Below are positions 1 through 8,710 of a stretch of DNA of 57,905 bases, one piece after another. Below the pieces are notes generated by a model that was not told the origin of the DNA, did no database searches, and was given only the letters and a program-made list of their open reading frames with translations. Source of the stretch: Paenibacillus phocaeensis (GTDB taxonomy: Bacteria; Bacillota; Bacilli; Paenibacillales; Paenibacillaceae); contig NZ_FCOQ01000023.1 of assembly GCF_900021165.1 (NCBI RefSeq), positions 1 to 57,905 of the forward strand. The letters run 5' to 3'. Made by a program: the position numbers and the translations under genes. Within the stretch, counting starts at the first letter, position 1. Each line of letters starts with the position of its first letter.

Positions 1-667
1 CCGCCAGCACCGGCGCTTTCTCCCAACTGGATGAAGCCAAACTGCCCATGGACCAAAAAGTAACGGTCTTAATGCCCTCCGCATTGTTGGCAAAATAGAT
101 GATCAGGCTCGAAAACGAGCCGCACAAAGCGCCGATGACAACCCCGGATAATACGAGCTTCACCGAAGTAGCCTTTCCGCCGATACTGGAGAGAACAAGC
201 ACGGCGAACGAAGTGATCATTGCGCCGACAAAGGCGCCAAAAGCTACGCCGAACTGGGACAATAAAGCGCCGCTTCCAAACCCGACCAAAATGGCAAAAG
301 TGGCCCCTAGCGAAGCACCTGAAGAAATGCCGAGGATGTAGGGATCAGCGAGCGGATTTTGCACGACGGCCTGCATGACGGCCCCGCACAACGAAAGCCC
401 CATGCCGATGAGGAGAGCGAAAATGACGCGAGGCATCCTGACTTGCAAAATAATATTCAAGTAGGATTCGCTTTCAACCTGGTCCAGCGCCCCCCATTGG
501 CCGTTTGTCAATGCATGAATCATGATTTGCATGGCTTGTTTGAACGGAATATGCACCTGCCCGATCGAGACGGAATATACGGCAGACAGTAGAATTAGGC
601 CGATCAAAAATAGAATCATGAGGTAATACAGGTTCCCCATTTTTTTATTGGCGTCTGTGGTATTCAG
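1..667 (-). CDS. FecCD-family iron-siderophore ABC permease, 3' end outside window
   Basis: Inner-membrane permease subunit that would pair with a FecE-type ATPase to import ferric siderophore or cobalamin-like chelates. The reverse-strand reading begins with a short basic segment and a first membrane helix (LMILFLIGLILLSAVYSV), then the family motifs RMPRVIFALLIGMGLSLCGA and QNPLADPYILGISSGASLGA. The frame stays open to the left edge, so the gene is cut by the window. Start choice is odd: the strong site AAAGGGGGTGA at 671-681 sits just before an in-frame CTG (665-667). The first in-frame ATG (638-640) has no Shine-Dalgarno. I favour CTG, less certainly than the product call. A near-perfect Fur box covers its promoter, so iron repression is expected. 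It is divided from the next gene by a terminator. Confidence 0.85.
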   Translation of the reverse strand, partial: MNTTDANKKMGNLYYLMILFLIGLILLSAVYSVSIGQVHIPFKQAMQIMIHALTNGQWGALDQVESESYLNIILQVRMPRVIFALLIGMGLSLCGAVMQAVVQNPLADPYILGISSGASLGATFAILVGFGSGALLSQFGVAFGAFVGAMITSFAVLVLSSIGGKATSVKLVLSGVVIGALCGSFSSLIIYFANNAEGIKTVTFWSMGSLASSSWEKAPVLA

Positions 668-690
668 AAATTCACCCCCTTTTCTCATAT

Positions 691-709
691 GATAATGATA
701 TTCATTATC
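691..709 (-). promoter_or_regulatory. Fur box
   Basis: GATAATGATATTCATTATC matches the classical 19-bp Fur consensus GATAATGATAATCATTATC at 18 of 19 positions. It overlaps the -10 element of the permease gene promoter, as expected for iron-dependent repression. Confidence 0.9.
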
Positions 710-723
710 AATTAGGGAGTCAA
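695..723 (-). promoter_or_regulatory. SigA-type promoter of the FecCD gene
   Basis: Reading leftwards, TTGACT (718-723) and TATCAT (695-700) are separated by 17 bp. The -10 lies inside the Fur box. Predicted start of transcription is near 688, about 20 nt before the CTG start. Confidence 0.65.
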
Positions 724-756
724 CCCAAATTATTCATGTGACTCTATCACAACGTG

Positions 757-807
757 AAAAACGCGCGAATCAAGCTCTCAACTGGAGCTGACACTCGCGC
801 GTTTTTT
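757..807. terminator. Bidirectional terminator
   Basis: A long hairpin with arms AAAAACGCGCGA and TCGCGCGTTTTTT around an unpaired centre. It has T-rich tails on both strands. It lies just after the ABC-F gene (reverse strand) and separates it from the FecCD gene promoter. Confidence 0.75.
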
Positions 808-883
808 ATACGTTTTTATAGTTTTTATAACCAGCCTTATCCTGTCTCTCACCGCTAGGAATCCCTGTAAATCGCCGGACAAA

Positions 884-2362
884 TTACAATTGAATCACTT
901 TCGTGGCGATGTTCTCGCAAAATTCCCGGTCATGCTCAACGAACAAAATCGTAGGCGCATACGCCAGCAGCAAATCTTCGATTTGCATGCGGGAGATTAC
1001 GTCGATGAAATTCAGCGGTTCGTCCCATACGAGCAGATGTGCTTTTTCGCAAAGACTTTTGGCGATCAGCACCTTCTTCTTTTGGCCGCCGCTGTAATCC
1101 GCGATATCCTTCTCAAACTGCATTCTGGAAAAATCCAGCTTTCGCAAAATCGCCTTAAACAAGCTCTCGTCAAGGTCATGCGCGCCGGCAAAATCGGTCA
1201 AGTTCCCTTGCAGCCGCGAAGTGTCCTGGGACACATAGGAAACTTTCAATTGACTCCCCTTGCGGATCGTGCCTGTATGTGCGAGGTCCTCGCCGCAAAT
1301 CAGCTTCAGAATGCTGGATTTGCCGGAGCCGTTTCGCCCGGTAAGCGCAATCCGGTCTCCTGCCTCAATCGTAAAGCTGATATCGCGGCAAGCCTGCTTC
1401 TCGCCATAATAAACCGAAACACGGTCAAGCTCCGCGAGCTGGGGTTTGTGGTAAGGCAATTGTGCGATTTTCAAACTTTCCGAGGTTTCGATATTTTTGA
1501 GGAGCTGCGATTTCTCCTCGATGGCCGCTTGCTGTCTTTGTTCGATCGATTTGGAACGCTGCATCATCTTAGCTGCTTTATGGCCGATGTAGCCCTTATC
1601 TACCTTTGAGCCGGAATTCCGCGTACCGTTTTTCGTCTTCTCCACTTCATGCGACCAGTTGCTCGTTCGCCTCGCCGCTTCCGTCAAGCGTTTGACGTCT
1701 TTCCGCAGCCTTTCGTTTTCGGCCAGCTCGTAGTTGTCCTGGCGCTTTTTATTTTCCCACCAAACGGAGAAGTTGCCCTTCTGAATCTCGATGTTCGTCT
1801 TATTGATGGACAGGACGTGGTCGACGCACCGGTCCAGAAAAGCTCGATCATGAGACACCAGGATAAACCCGCTTTTGCGGTTTAAATAATCGCCGACCAG
1901 TTCCCGCGCCTCCATGTCCAGATGGTTGGTAGGTTCGTCGATCAGCAGAAAGCGGTTTTCCTTCAGGAATAAAGCCGCCAGCATCACTTTCGTCTGCTCC
2001 CCGTTGGATAAGGTGTCGAAAGGCCGGTACAAGACATCGTCGGATACCTGCAGCAGGTTAAGCTCGCGCACCAGCTCCCACTGAGCGTAATCCGGAACGA
2101 TCTCCTCCACGACATCCAGCGTGTTGTATGCTTGATGTTTAATCTCGAAAGGAAAATACTCGAAACCGACATCCGCGGAAATATGCCCGCCGTATTCGTA
2201 TTTGCCCATCAGCAGATGAAGAAAAGTCGTCTTGCCCCGTCCGTTCCTCCCGGTAAACCCCAATTTCCAATCGGTATCGATATGGAAGCTGACGTTCTCG
2301 AAAATGTTGTCGTAAGTGCCGTCGTAGGCGAACGTCAGGTTCGTGACTTTAATTAATGACAT
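884..2362 (-). CDS. ABC-F ribosomal protection ATPase, Lsa/Vga type
   Basis: A soluble tandem ATPase with no membrane segment. ABC-F proteins of this group bind the ribosomal E site and dislodge lincosamide, streptogramin A or pleuromutilin antibiotics. Two nucleotide-binding domains are visible: Walker A GRNGRGKTT near residue 38, signature LSNGEQ and DEPTNHLD; then GRNGSGKSS, signature YSGGQKKK and DEPLNFID. A charged interdomain linker rich in Arg/Lys lies between them. The length (492 residues) matches Lsa-type proteins. The ATG at 2360-2362 is chosen because GGGAGG lies 8 nt upstream; an in-frame TTG further upstream overlaps that site. An intact attenuation leader precedes the gene, which supports antibiotic-inducible expression. 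The exact drug profile cannot be told from sequence alone. Confidence 0.88.
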   Translation of the reverse strand: MSLIKVTNLTFAYDGTYDNIFENVSFHIDTDWKLGFTGRNGRGKTTFLHLLMGKYEYGGHISADVGFEYFPFEIKHQAYNTLDVVEEIVPDYAQWELVRELNLLQVSDDVLYRPFDTLSNGEQTKVMLAALFLKENRFLLIDEPTNHLDMEARELVGDYLNRKSGFILVSHDRAFLDRCVDHVLSINKTNIEIQKGNFSVWWENKKRQDNYELAENERLRKDVKRLTEAARRTSNWSHEVEKTKNGTRNSGSKVDKGYIGHKAAKMMQRSKSIEQRQQAAIEEKSQLLKNIETSESLKIAQLPYHKPQLAELDRVSVYYGEKQACRDISFTIEAGDRIALTGRNGSGKSSILKLICGEDLAHTGTIRKGSQLKVSYVSQDTSRLQGNLTDFAGAHDLDESLFKAILRKLDFSRMQFEKDIADYSGGQKKKVLIAKSLCEKAHLLVWDEPLNFIDVISRMQIEDLLLAYAPTILFVEHDREFCENIATKVIQL

Positions 2363-2378
2363 AAAACCATCCTCCCGC

Positions 2379-2421
2379 AAAAAAAATTGAGCCGCAAGAA
2401 AGTTACTTTCTCGCAGCTCAA
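2379..2421 (-). terminator. Attenuator terminator in the ABC-F leader
   Basis: On the transcript, TTGAGCTGCGAGAAAG pairs with CTTTCTTGCGGCTCAA: 16 bp with two G-U wobbles and a three-base loop. A run of eight U follows. It ends only a few bases before the Shine-Dalgarno of the ABC-F gene, so it acts on the leader and not on an upstream gene. Confidence 0.88.
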
Positions 2422-2484
2422 TTCAAATACGGCAAATCCGACCCACGTGTCGTGTCGGTCAGATCCGAAATATTCCGCTGGAGT

Positions 2485-2509
2485 GAAAAGGATAAGTAAC
2501 TTTCTTGCT
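2485..2509 (-). promoter_or_regulatory. Candidate antiterminator segment in the ABC-F leader
   Basis: The transcript segment GCAAGAAAGTTACTT is perfectly complementary over 15 nt to AAGTAACTTTCTTGC in the loop and 3' arm of the attenuator. Pairing here would destroy the terminator. The adjoining TTATCCTTTTC, together with AGCAAGAAA, can instead pair with the leader-peptide region (GAAAAGGATAA and TTTCTTGCT). The two structures exclude each other. Confidence 0.75.
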
Positions 2510-2559
2510 TACGAAAGATAAAACATGCGAAAAATTTTCGCTTTTCCGTTTTAAGTTTC

Positions 2560-2577
2560 TTAGCAAGAAAAATCCAT
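2560..2577 (-). CDS. Leader peptide MDFSC of the ABC-F attenuator
   Basis: A five-codon reading frame (ATG GAT TTT TCT TGC TAA) near the 5' end of the leader. GAGGGGAG lies about 12 nt upstream and AAAAGG closer in. The coding bases form one arm of the alternative hairpin, so an antibiotic-stalled ribosome here would free the antiterminator. This is the usual design of leaders controlling vmlR, lsa or vga-type genes. Too short for homology evidence; the call rests on position, a possible ribosome site and the RNA pairing. Confidence 0.6.
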   Translation of the reverse strand: MDFSC

Positions 2578-2612
2578 TATCCTTTTCAGCTCCCCTCGTA
2601 TAAGTTACAGGA

Positions 2613-2641
2613 ATCTTATCACATTTCGCGGAAGATATCAA
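2613..2641 (-). promoter_or_regulatory. SigA-type promoter of the ABC-F leader
   Basis: TTGATA (2636-2641) and TAAGAT (2613-2618) lie 17 bp apart. Predicted start near 2606 gives a leader of about 240 nt that contains the MDFSC peptide, the antiterminator and the terminator in that order. Confidence 0.55.
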
Positions 2642-2653
2642 CAAACCGCATCG

Positions 2654-3295
2654 TTAAAGCTCCTTGACGTTGATAGCTTGGATCGATTTAACGGTGAAAT
2701 CAGCTGCCGACAGATCTTGGTTTCCGGAGTTGGGATTCACGAAACCGATACATTGCATGCCCGCGCTTTTGGCTGCCGCCACCCCGTGTTTGGCATCTTC
2801 CAGGACGTAGCAATGCTCAGGCTCCACGTTCATCGCTCTCGCGGTTTCCAAGTATACGTCCGGAGCGGGTTTCCCTTGCGGGACCTCCTCCCCGCTTGTT
2901 ATGCACGCGAATTCATGCAGCAGGCCGAATTTGCCCAACACCTTCTCAATAAAAGCTCGAGGGGAGGATGAGGCCAGACCGATCGGAATATTATTTTGAC
3001 GAAGCTCCTGAATAAGCTCCCGAATCCCGGCAATCGGTTCCATCTCCGTTTCATCCAAATAGGCGAATTTTTTCGTTAATTGCAATTGAATCAATTCCTC
3101 AACCGAATGCGGCAATCGATATTCTTCCTTAATGAGTTTCCACATCTCCGGATTGGTCATTCCCACATATTGCTCCAGCTTTTCTTTACTGCAGGTGACG
3201 CCGATGGAATGTAACGTATAGAGATCCATTTCAAAATGCATCGGTTCGCTGTCAATGATGACGCCATCCATATCAAAAATAAAGGCTTTCAGCAT
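2654..3295 (-). CDS. HAD-superfamily hydrolase, beta-phosphoglucomutase-like
   Basis: A 213-residue cytosolic phosphatase or phosphomutase of HAD subfamily IA. Motif I is FDMDGVIIDSEP near residues 7-18, with the nucleophile and acid/base Asp pair D8 and D10. Motif II is the serine segment LASSSPRA, and motif III/IV is GKPAPDVY followed by EDAKHGVAAA. The cap domain lies between motifs I and II, as in beta-phosphoglucomutase relatives. AAGGAG before the ATG supports the start. Substrate is unknown; small sugar phosphates are typical. It follows the DUF1349 gene by about 30 bp on the same strand, so the two may be cotranscribed. The ABC-F promoter overlaps its 3' end. Confidence 0.85.
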   Translation of the reverse strand: MLKAFIFDMDGVIIDSEPMHFEMDLYTLHSIGVTCSKEKLEQYVGMTNPEMWKLIKEEYRLPHSVEELIQLQLTKKFAYLDETEMEPIAGIRELIQELRQNNIPIGLASSSPRAFIEKVLGKFGLLHEFACITSGEEVPQGKPAPDVYLETARAMNVEPEHCYVLEDAKHGVAAAKSAGMQCIGFVNPNSGNQDLSAADFTVKSIQAINVKEL

Positions 3296-3325
3296 GCGTT
3301 ACTCCTTGTGTTGTATTTTTTCGCA

Positions 3326-3937
3326 TTACATTTCTGGAGTCGGCGGGTCCGTATGAAGATCCTGATCCTGCTCGGCAAAAGCCCAGCGGGTGAACGTAAC
3401 CTCCAGGCCGTCCCGAGTCGGCGAGCATGTGAAGGGACCAGCTTGATTCCCGGAAAGGTAAGGGAACCGGGCCACCCGGATCGTACGCCAAGCATGGCGC
3501 TTCGTGCGCGCCCGGATAATGACGGCATCCTTCATAAGGGAAGCGCGGAGGGTGACCTCTTCTCCCAGCCATTCGGGCACCGCCGTTAAGGACCAATCCG
3601 AATACCCGTCCGTGACTACGGCGGATAATTGGGGGATTCCGTCGTTGATTTCGATCCCTGCTTTGATCCACTGCCCCGGTCCGTGATATAGCAGGATGCC
3701 GGCTTGATCATACAACTCGGTGAACGTCGTCAGCAAAAAGGACGCCTCCACCGCTTTGTCCGTTGGCCAGTCGGTAAGCAGAGCCGCGCCGTCTTCAAAT
3801 TCAAAACCGTAAAGCGTTTTCTTCCAGAAATCCTTGCCTTTTTCCGGAATGACCTTAAGCTGGCTCCCCTCCCGTCTGACCGACAACGGCGGGTTTAACC
3901 AGCTCCCGGTTTCCCAATCTAAAATGGAGTTGGACAT
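3326..3937 (-). CDS. DUF1349 family protein
   Basis: A 203-residue cytosolic protein without signal peptide or membrane helix. It matches the DUF1349 fold (concanavalin-like beta sandwich) by the sequence course WLNPPLSV near residue 13, LLTTFTELYDQAGILLYH and KAGIEINDGIPQLSAVVTDGYSDWS. The last of these is the most conserved block of the family. AAGGAGGAG lies just before the ATG. Members are sometimes named regulation of enolase protein 1-like, but the biochemical role is not established. It lies downstream of the siderophore operon, 75 bp after the FhuF-like gene, and just before the HAD gene on the same strand. Confidence 0.75.
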   Translation of the reverse strand: MSNSILDWETGSWLNPPLSVRREGSQLKVIPEKGKDFWKKTLYGFEFEDGAALLTDWPTDKAVEASFLLTTFTELYDQAGILLYHGPGQWIKAGIEINDGIPQLSAVVTDGYSDWSLTAVPEWLGEEVTLRASLMKDAVIIRARTKRHAWRTIRVARFPYLSGNQAGPFTCSPTRDGLEVTFTRWAFAEQDQDLHTDPPTPEM

Positions 3938-4012
3938 CGAACAGCTCCTCCTTATGAAAATCCTCTCACGTATATATTCTGCTTATTTTTCCATATCCCT
4001 GCAAGGTAAAGC

Positions 4013-4798
4013 TTAGGATGTCCGCTTGGGGCATGTCGAACAATAGTCGGCCGGTTCATCCGACGTAATGTAATATAAGCAACAGGTTTTGCGCACTCTT
4101 AACGGTTTCTCATAACCGCTCCTGAGCACTTTGGGGCTGTCGAACTGCTTTAGCGGATTCCGCGATTCGCCGAATATTCGGGGCGGCGCGTCATGGAGCA
4201 GATAGCGATAATCCTCCTCCATCCGCCGCTTCTGCTCGGGATCGGCCCCTTCCGCAAATTTCTTCTCGTACAACCAGTAGACATAAATCGCCGTATTTTC
4301 CCATAACACCGCTTTGGAAATTTTAACCGTTTGGGAAACGGCGGTCCATACCCGCGACAAATTACCGGCAAACATCCGTTCGAGCACCTCGTCGCGCCAC
4401 TCTTCGCGCTGCATGCCCGAGGGTTCGCTAACCTGCCAATCGTTGAGCCGCGCCTTGGGCAGCCAGGCTTCCCCCTGGTAGCTCGACTCGATCCAACCGT
4501 TCGCAAGCTCCAGGTTCAGCCCTTTGTTGAAGCGGAACATCGCGTATAAATTGGCGGCAATGACGAGGAAGGCGTACCGTTTGGCGAACAGCGATACGGC
4601 GGCTGTTTGCGAATCGGTCTTGAATATACCGCTTACCCCGCGAAAATAGTTCAAGCTCTGCTCCGGATCCAACAAATCGGCAAACGGAATGGAGAACGCC
4701 CGGTCGGCGGAGGGTTCCCGGGTTAGCCGGTAGTCGGCGGCCAATGCCTGAAATTGATCCGGCTCAAGCCAAGTGGCCGTAGTGTTGTTGTTCTTCAT
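4013..4798 (-). CDS. FhuF-like siderophore-iron reductase with C-terminal [2Fe-2S] site
   Basis: A 261-residue cytosolic protein. The C-terminus has two adjacent Cys, then twelve residues, then C-x2-C (CC ... CSTC). This is the FhuF-type [2Fe-2S] ligand pattern with a slightly longer spacer than I recall for FhuF itself. Family members reduce ferric siderophore in the cytoplasm to release Fe(II). The ATG at 4798 has GGGAGGGGCAGGA upstream and overlaps the end of the ATPase gene by 35 nt, so translation is probably coupled. Being last in a binding protein-permease-permease-ATPase operon fits iron release after import. The middle part is helical and not strongly conserved, so specificity is unknown. 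Confidence 0.78.
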   Translation of the reverse strand: MKNNNTTATWLEPDQFQALAADYRLTREPSADRAFSIPFADLLDPEQSLNYFRGVSGIFKTDSQTAAVSLFAKRYAFLVIAANLYAMFRFNKGLNLELANGWIESSYQGEAWLPKARLNDWQVSEPSGMQREEWRDEVLERMFAGNLSRVWTAVSQTVKISKAVLWENTAIYVYWLYEKKFAEGADPEQKRRMEEDYRYLLHDAPPRIFGESRNPLKQFDSPKVLRSGYEKPLRVRKTCCLYYITSDEPADYCSTCPKRTS

Positions 4799-5588
4799 AA
4801 ATGTTCCTGCCCCTCCCATGTGGAATGCATAATGGCGTGCCGAACATCGGGTCGACGGCAATCTCGCAATCCATTCGAAAGACGGTTTGGACCATCTCAC
4901 GGGTGACGATATCTTCCGGCCGTCCCTGAGCGTAAATGGATCTGTCGTTGACGGCGACGATGTGATGGGCGTAACGGCAGGCCAGATTCAAATCGTGCAG
5001 GACCATTACGATCGTGCGATGCTCCTGCTCGTTCAATTCGAACAGCAGATCAAGGATCTCGATCTGGTGACTCATATCGAGATAGGTCGTTGGCTCATCG
5101 AGCAGCATCATCTCCGCGCCCTGGGCGAGTGTCATAGCAATCCAGGCGCGCTGGCGTTGCCCTCCCGACAACGCGTCCACCGGGCGGTCCGCCAGTTCCG
5201 TTAAACGCGTGGACTGAAGCGCAAATCGTACCCTACGTTCGTCTTCGCGCGACCATTGCTTCAGCCAGCTCTGGTGCGGATATCTTCCTTGTCTAACAAG
5301 TTGGCTTACCGTCAGGCCATCCGGTGCGGAAGGGCCCTGCGGCAAAATAGACATCCGCTTTGAGATTTCCTTGGTCGGCAGCTTGGCAATCTCTTCCCCG
5401 CTCAGCAGCACCGCGCCTGAGCGCGGTTTCTGCAAGCGCGCCATCGTCCGCAGCAGCGTGGACTTCCCGCAGCCGTTGCTGCCGATCAGGACCGTGATTT
5501 TCCCCTTCGGTATCGTCAAATTCAAGTTCTCGATCACGGGCTCCGCCCCATAAGTAATGGTGAGGTCTTGGGCTTCCAAAATGCTCAC
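4764..5588 (-). CDS. FecE-type siderophore ABC transporter ATP-binding protein
   Basis: The 274-residue ATPase drives import through the two FecCD permeases encoded upstream. Visible motifs are Walker [10 protein letters not shown], the Q-loop [13 protein letters not shown], signature [12 protein letters not shown], Walker [13 protein letters not shown] and the H-loop VLHDLNLA. The frame is open far upstream through the preceding gene, but the GTG at 5586-5588 (MSILEAQDL) has GAGGAGGAG just before it and gives the normal family length. It follows the permease by 14 nt. The motifs are intact, so it should be active. Confidence 0.93.
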   Translation of the reverse strand: MSILEAQDLTITYGAEPVIENLNLTIPKGKITVLIGSNGCGKSTLLRTMARLQKPRSGAVLLSGEEIAKLPTKEISKRMSILPQGPSAPDGLTVSQLVRQGRYPHQSWLKQWSREDERRVRFALQSTRLTELADRPVDALSGGQRQRAWIAMTLAQGAEMMLLDEPTTYLDMSHQIEILDLLFELNEQEHRTIVMVLHDLNLACRYAHHIVAVNDRSIYAQGRPEDIVTREMVQTVFRMDCEIAVDPMFGTPLCIPHGRGRNIYEEQQHYGHLA

Positions 5589-5602
5589 GGTTCTCCTCCT
5601 CT

Positions 5603-6646
5603 TCAATATTGGTTTCGGTTCTTGAACAGCAAGTATAAGAAGAAAGGCGCTCCGACTCCCGCCGTGAATACCCCGGCCGGAACATCCAGCGGCAGAAAAG
5701 CGGTTCGTCCGATCAAGTCGGCCCCCAGCACGATCAGAGCTCCGATCGGCGCCGATGCGAGGAGCAGCCTCCCGAACAAGGGGCCCACCAACCTTCTCGC
5801 GATGTGCGGCGCGATCAGACCGGCAAAGCCAAGCGTACCGGCGACGGATACCGCAAACCCGGCAAGCAGCACGCTGCACAGAAGAAGCCCGAGCCGTTGC
5901 CGCTGGACGGCGGCGCCAAGCCCGGTGGCCAGCTCGTCGCCGAACGCCTGCGCATTCAGGCTGCGTGCAAGCCACAGGGCCAGCGGCACGACAATCAGGA
6001 TCACCGGAACCAGGGTGTATACATCGGTCCATGAAGCGCCGTACACGCTGCCCGTCAGCCAGATGTAGGCTTGCCCGGCGATGAAGAACGGACTCAGGAT
6101 CAGCATGAACGTGGTGCCTGCTCCCGTAATGGCGGAGATGCCGATCCCGATCAGCACCAACCGAATCGGGGTCACCCCGGATTTCCAGGCCAGCGCATAA
6201 ATGATGAACGAAGTCGCGAGGGCACCGGCGACCGCGAATACCGGCAGCAGCTTGATGCTGATCGCGCCGCCGAGCAGCGTGACGAAGCCAACCGCCGCTA
6301 CCGCCGCGCCGCCGGTGATCCCGATGACATCCGGGGAGGCCAGCGGATTGCGGATGATCCCCTGCAGGATGGCGCCGGACATGCCCAGCGCCGCCCCGAC
6401 AAGCAGAGACAACAGCACGCGCGGCAGCCGGAGCGTGAGCACGACGAAATCGTACTCCCCGGCGTTAAGTCCCAAAATCGTCCTGAGCACATCCAGCGGC
6501 GAGATCAGCTCGCTGCCCATGCTGGTTCCGACCACCGCAGCAATAATGACGAGGAGAACCAGCACGGCGATGGCCATCACCGCCTTACGCTCGATGTGAA
6601 AGGATACCGTTTCTTTCTTTGTGCGAACCACGAGCGTTTCCTTCAT
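5603..6646 (-). CDS. FecCD-family siderophore ABC permease, second subunit
   Basis: A 347-residue polytopic membrane protein with about nine or ten helices. A basic N-terminal tail (residues 1-20) leads into the first helix [17 protein letters not shown]. Family blocks are [37 protein letters not shown] and [16 protein letters not shown]; the last contains the coupling segment that contacts the ATPase. The ATG overlaps the stop of the preceding permease gene (ATGA), so translation is coupled. With the partner at 6643-7656 it would form a heterodimeric channel for a ferric siderophore. Confidence 0.93.
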   Translation of the reverse strand: MKETLVVRTKKETVSFHIERKAVMAIAVLVLLVIIAAVVGTSMGSELISPLDVLRTILGLNAGEYDFVVLTLRLPRVLLSLLVGAALGMSGAILQGIIRNPLASPDVIGITGGAAVAAVGFVTLLGGAISIKLLPVFAVAGALATSFIIYALAWKSGVTPIRLVLIGIGISAITGAGTTFMLILSPFFIAGQAYIWLTGSVYGASWTDVYTLVPVILIVVPLALWLARSLNAQAFGDELATGLGAAVQRQRLGLLLCSVLLAGFAVSVAGTLGFAGLIAPHIARRLVGPLFGRLLLASAPIGALIVLGADLIGRTAFLPLDVPAGVFTAGVGAPFFLYLLFKNRNQY

Positions 6647-7656
6647 AACTTCGTCCCTCCCTTGCGGGCGATATAGACGAAGAACGGTCCGCCAATCAGG
6701 GCGGTCACGACCCCCAGCGGAAGTTCCTCCGGCAGGATGATCAATCGCGCGAACACATCGGACCCTAGCAGCAGCACCGCTCCCCCTAACAAAGAATAGG
6801 GAATGAGCCAGCGATAATCGTTCCCGACCAGAGCGCGCATGAGATGGGGAACAACAAGGCCAACGAGGCCAATGGATCCGGCGACAGCGACAGAACCTCC
6901 TGCAAGCAATACAATAACGGCTCCCATGAGCGTCTTGACCAGCAGAACATTCTGCCCCATGCCTTTGGCGATGTCATCGCCGGTTGTCAGCAGGTTGACC
7001 GCCCGCCCCATGAATAGAGCCACCAAGGCGGCTACCGCCATATACGGCAACACCGGATACAACATTTCCAGCGTCCTTCCGCTGACGGAGCCGGCCAGCC
7101 AGAACAGGACATCTTGCAACCCGGTCCCGTTGAGCACGAGCATCCCTTGCGTGAATGACGTAAACAACGCGGTGATCGCCGTACCGGCTAGAACGATTTT
7201 GATCGGGGATAAGCCCTCCCGTCCGACCGAACCCAGCGCATATACGATCCCCGCGGCGATCGCCGCCCCGGCAAAACCAAACCACATCATGGTGGTTAAG
7301 GAGGACACGGACAGCAGCACAATCGCCAGCACGATGAAAAAAATCGCTCCGGCATTGATCCCGAACACGCTCGGAGAGGCCAGCGAATTGCGGGTCAAGG
7401 CTTGCATGAGCGCACCCGCCACCGCAAGCCCGGCACCAACGACGGCGGCGATGACTGTCCGGGGCAGCCGCTCGGTATGAAGCACGATATGTTCGACGGA
7501 CTCCTCGTCATAATGCCGGAAGGCCTCCACCGCCGTGGGCAACGTAATTTCCGTACGTCCCCATATCATGCTGGCGGTACACGCGGCGGCAAGTAAGATA
7601 AACAGCGCCGCGAGTCCCGCTATTTTCGATTTCTCTTGTACAAAAAGCGGAAACAT
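6643..7656 (-). CDS. FecCD-family siderophore ABC permease, first subunit
   Basis: A 337-residue permease of the BtuC/FecCD fold. Recognisable blocks are ERLPRTVIAAVVGAGLAVAGA, QALTRNSLASPSVFGINAGA and GSIGLVGLVVPHLMRALVGN. It starts four bases after the binding-protein gene and overlaps the next permease by four bases, so all three genes read as one transcript. It resembles its partner only in the family blocks, as is usual for FecC/FecD or FhuB-half pairs. Ligand specificity comes from the binding protein, not from this subunit. Confidence 0.93.
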   Translation of the reverse strand: MFPLFVQEKSKIAGLAALFILLAAACTASMIWGRTEITLPTAVEAFRHYDEESVEHIVLHTERLPRTVIAAVVGAGLAVAGALMQALTRNSLASPSVFGINAGAIFFIVLAIVLLSVSSLTTMMWFGFAGAAIAAGIVYALGSVGREGLSPIKIVLAGTAITALFTSFTQGMLVLNGTGLQDVLFWLAGSVSGRTLEMLYPVLPYMAVAALVALFMGRAVNLLTTGDDIAKGMGQNVLLVKTLMGAVIVLLAGGSVAVAGSIGLVGLVVPHLMRALVGNDYRWLIPYSLLGGAVLLLGSDVFARLIILPEELPLGVVTALIGGPFFVYIARKGGTKL

Positions 7657-7660
7657 GTCC

Positions 7661-8686
7661 TCACTCTTTCAACTCGAAATATTCGTACAGGTCATCGAGC
7701 ACCATATGAGCGGTTTTGTAGCCGCCGGCACTGTTCCATGCCACTTCATCCACCTGAACCAGCTTGCCGTTTTTGACTGCGTCCAGGTTGGTCCAGAGCT
7801 TGCTCTTGGTCCATTCTTCGTAATTTTTCTGAATGGCCGCGGTATCGGTGCCGGAATTAAAGTTGAAGATCATGTCGGCGTTCATGTCCGGAATGCTCTC
7901 TTTGGAAGCCAGTTGAACGCCCCAGGTTTCCTCATCATCATGTCCGGGAGGTCTCGTAAATCCAAGATCCTTGAGAATTCTCCCCGCATAACCCATATAG
8001 AAAATCCGCACCTGATCGGCCCTGAAATTGGTAATCGTCGCTTCGATCGGCAAGCGGTCGCCCATTTTCTGCTTGAAGTCGGCTACTCTCGACTCCCAAT
8101 CGGCGAGCAGTTGGTCGGATTTGTCTTGGACGTTCATTGCCTCTCCCGCCTTCGCCAGCGTTTCCTTCCAGTCATAAAGCGTTTCCGTCACGACCGTTGG
8201 GGCGATTTGCGACAGCTGCTCATAAATATCTTCATGCCGCGACTTCGTGGCTAAGATCAGATCGGGCTGAAGCTTATGTATTTCTTCCAGATTCGGCTGC
8301 GTCTCCTGGCCAATGACCGGAACCCCTTCCAGATCGGCCCGCAGATACTCATATACGGGCTGCTGAACCCAGGACTCCACGACGCCGACCGGTTTCATGC
8401 CAAGCGATACGACCACATCGGTCGCTCCTTGGAACAAGGTTACCACTTTCAGCGGCGTGCCTTTGATCTCGGTTTCTCCCATCGCATGCTTCACGATCCG
8501 GGTTTCTTCCCCGGTGCTGACCAATGCCCCTCCGCCTGCCGCCTGGTTTGTATCGGCAGGCGAGCCGGCTTGGCTGCCGATATGGGACGTCCCTCCCGAC
8601 GTTCCCCCGGCTCCACAGCCGGTTAATCCTGCAATGAGCAGAAGAAGTGCGGTATAACCCAGAAACCTGTTTCTGAATTTAAACAT
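7661..8686 (-). CDS. Iron-siderophore ABC transporter substrate-binding lipoprotein
   Basis: A 341-residue lipoprotein, first gene of the operon. The signal peptide ends in the lipobox LTGCGAG with Cys24. A Gly/Ser/Thr-rich linker follows and then a PeriBP_2 type (class III) domain with KVVTLFQGATDVVVSLGMKPVGVV, VIGQETQPNLEEIHKLQPDLIL and the C-terminal lobe ending in AHMVLDDLYEYFEL. It captures a ferric siderophore at the membrane surface and passes it to the two permeases. A palindromic Fur-type operator lies at the predicted transcription start, so the operon should be repressed by iron. The siderophore class cannot be decided from sequence here; no siderophore biosynthesis gene is in the window. 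Confidence 0.93.
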   Translation of the reverse strand: MFKFRNRFLGYTALLLLIAGLTGCGAGGTSGGTSHIGSQAGSPADTNQAAGGGALVSTGEETRIVKHAMGETEIKGTPLKVVTLFQGATDVVVSLGMKPVGVVESWVQQPVYEYLRADLEGVPVIGQETQPNLEEIHKLQPDLILATKSRHEDIYEQLSQIAPTVVTETLYDWKETLAKAGEAMNVQDKSDQLLADWESRVADFKQKMGDRLPIEATITNFRADQVRIFYMGYAGRILKDLGFTRPPGHDDEETWGVQLASKESIPDMNADMIFNFNSGTDTAAIQKNYEEWTKSKLWTNLDAVKNGKLVQVDEVAWNSAGGYKTAHMVLDDLYEYFELKE

Positions 8687-8710
8687 GGTGATTCGTCTCC
8701 CCCTTCATCC

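Noticed and set aside
890..1609. Long open frame on the forward strand opposite the ABC-F gene
   Set aside because: It lies entirely inside the reverse-strand ABC-F gene, has no ribosome site and encodes no recognisable protein.
2459..2644. 61-residue frame covering the ABC-F leader on the reverse strand
   Set aside because: It has no ribosome site and overlaps the predicted promoter. The five-codon MDFSC frame and the RNA pairings explain the region better.
4764..6032. Reading of the FecE-type gene as a 422-residue protein
   Set aside because: The upstream 145 codons are an out-of-frame shadow of the permease gene; GTG 5588 with GAGGAGGAG gives the normal length.
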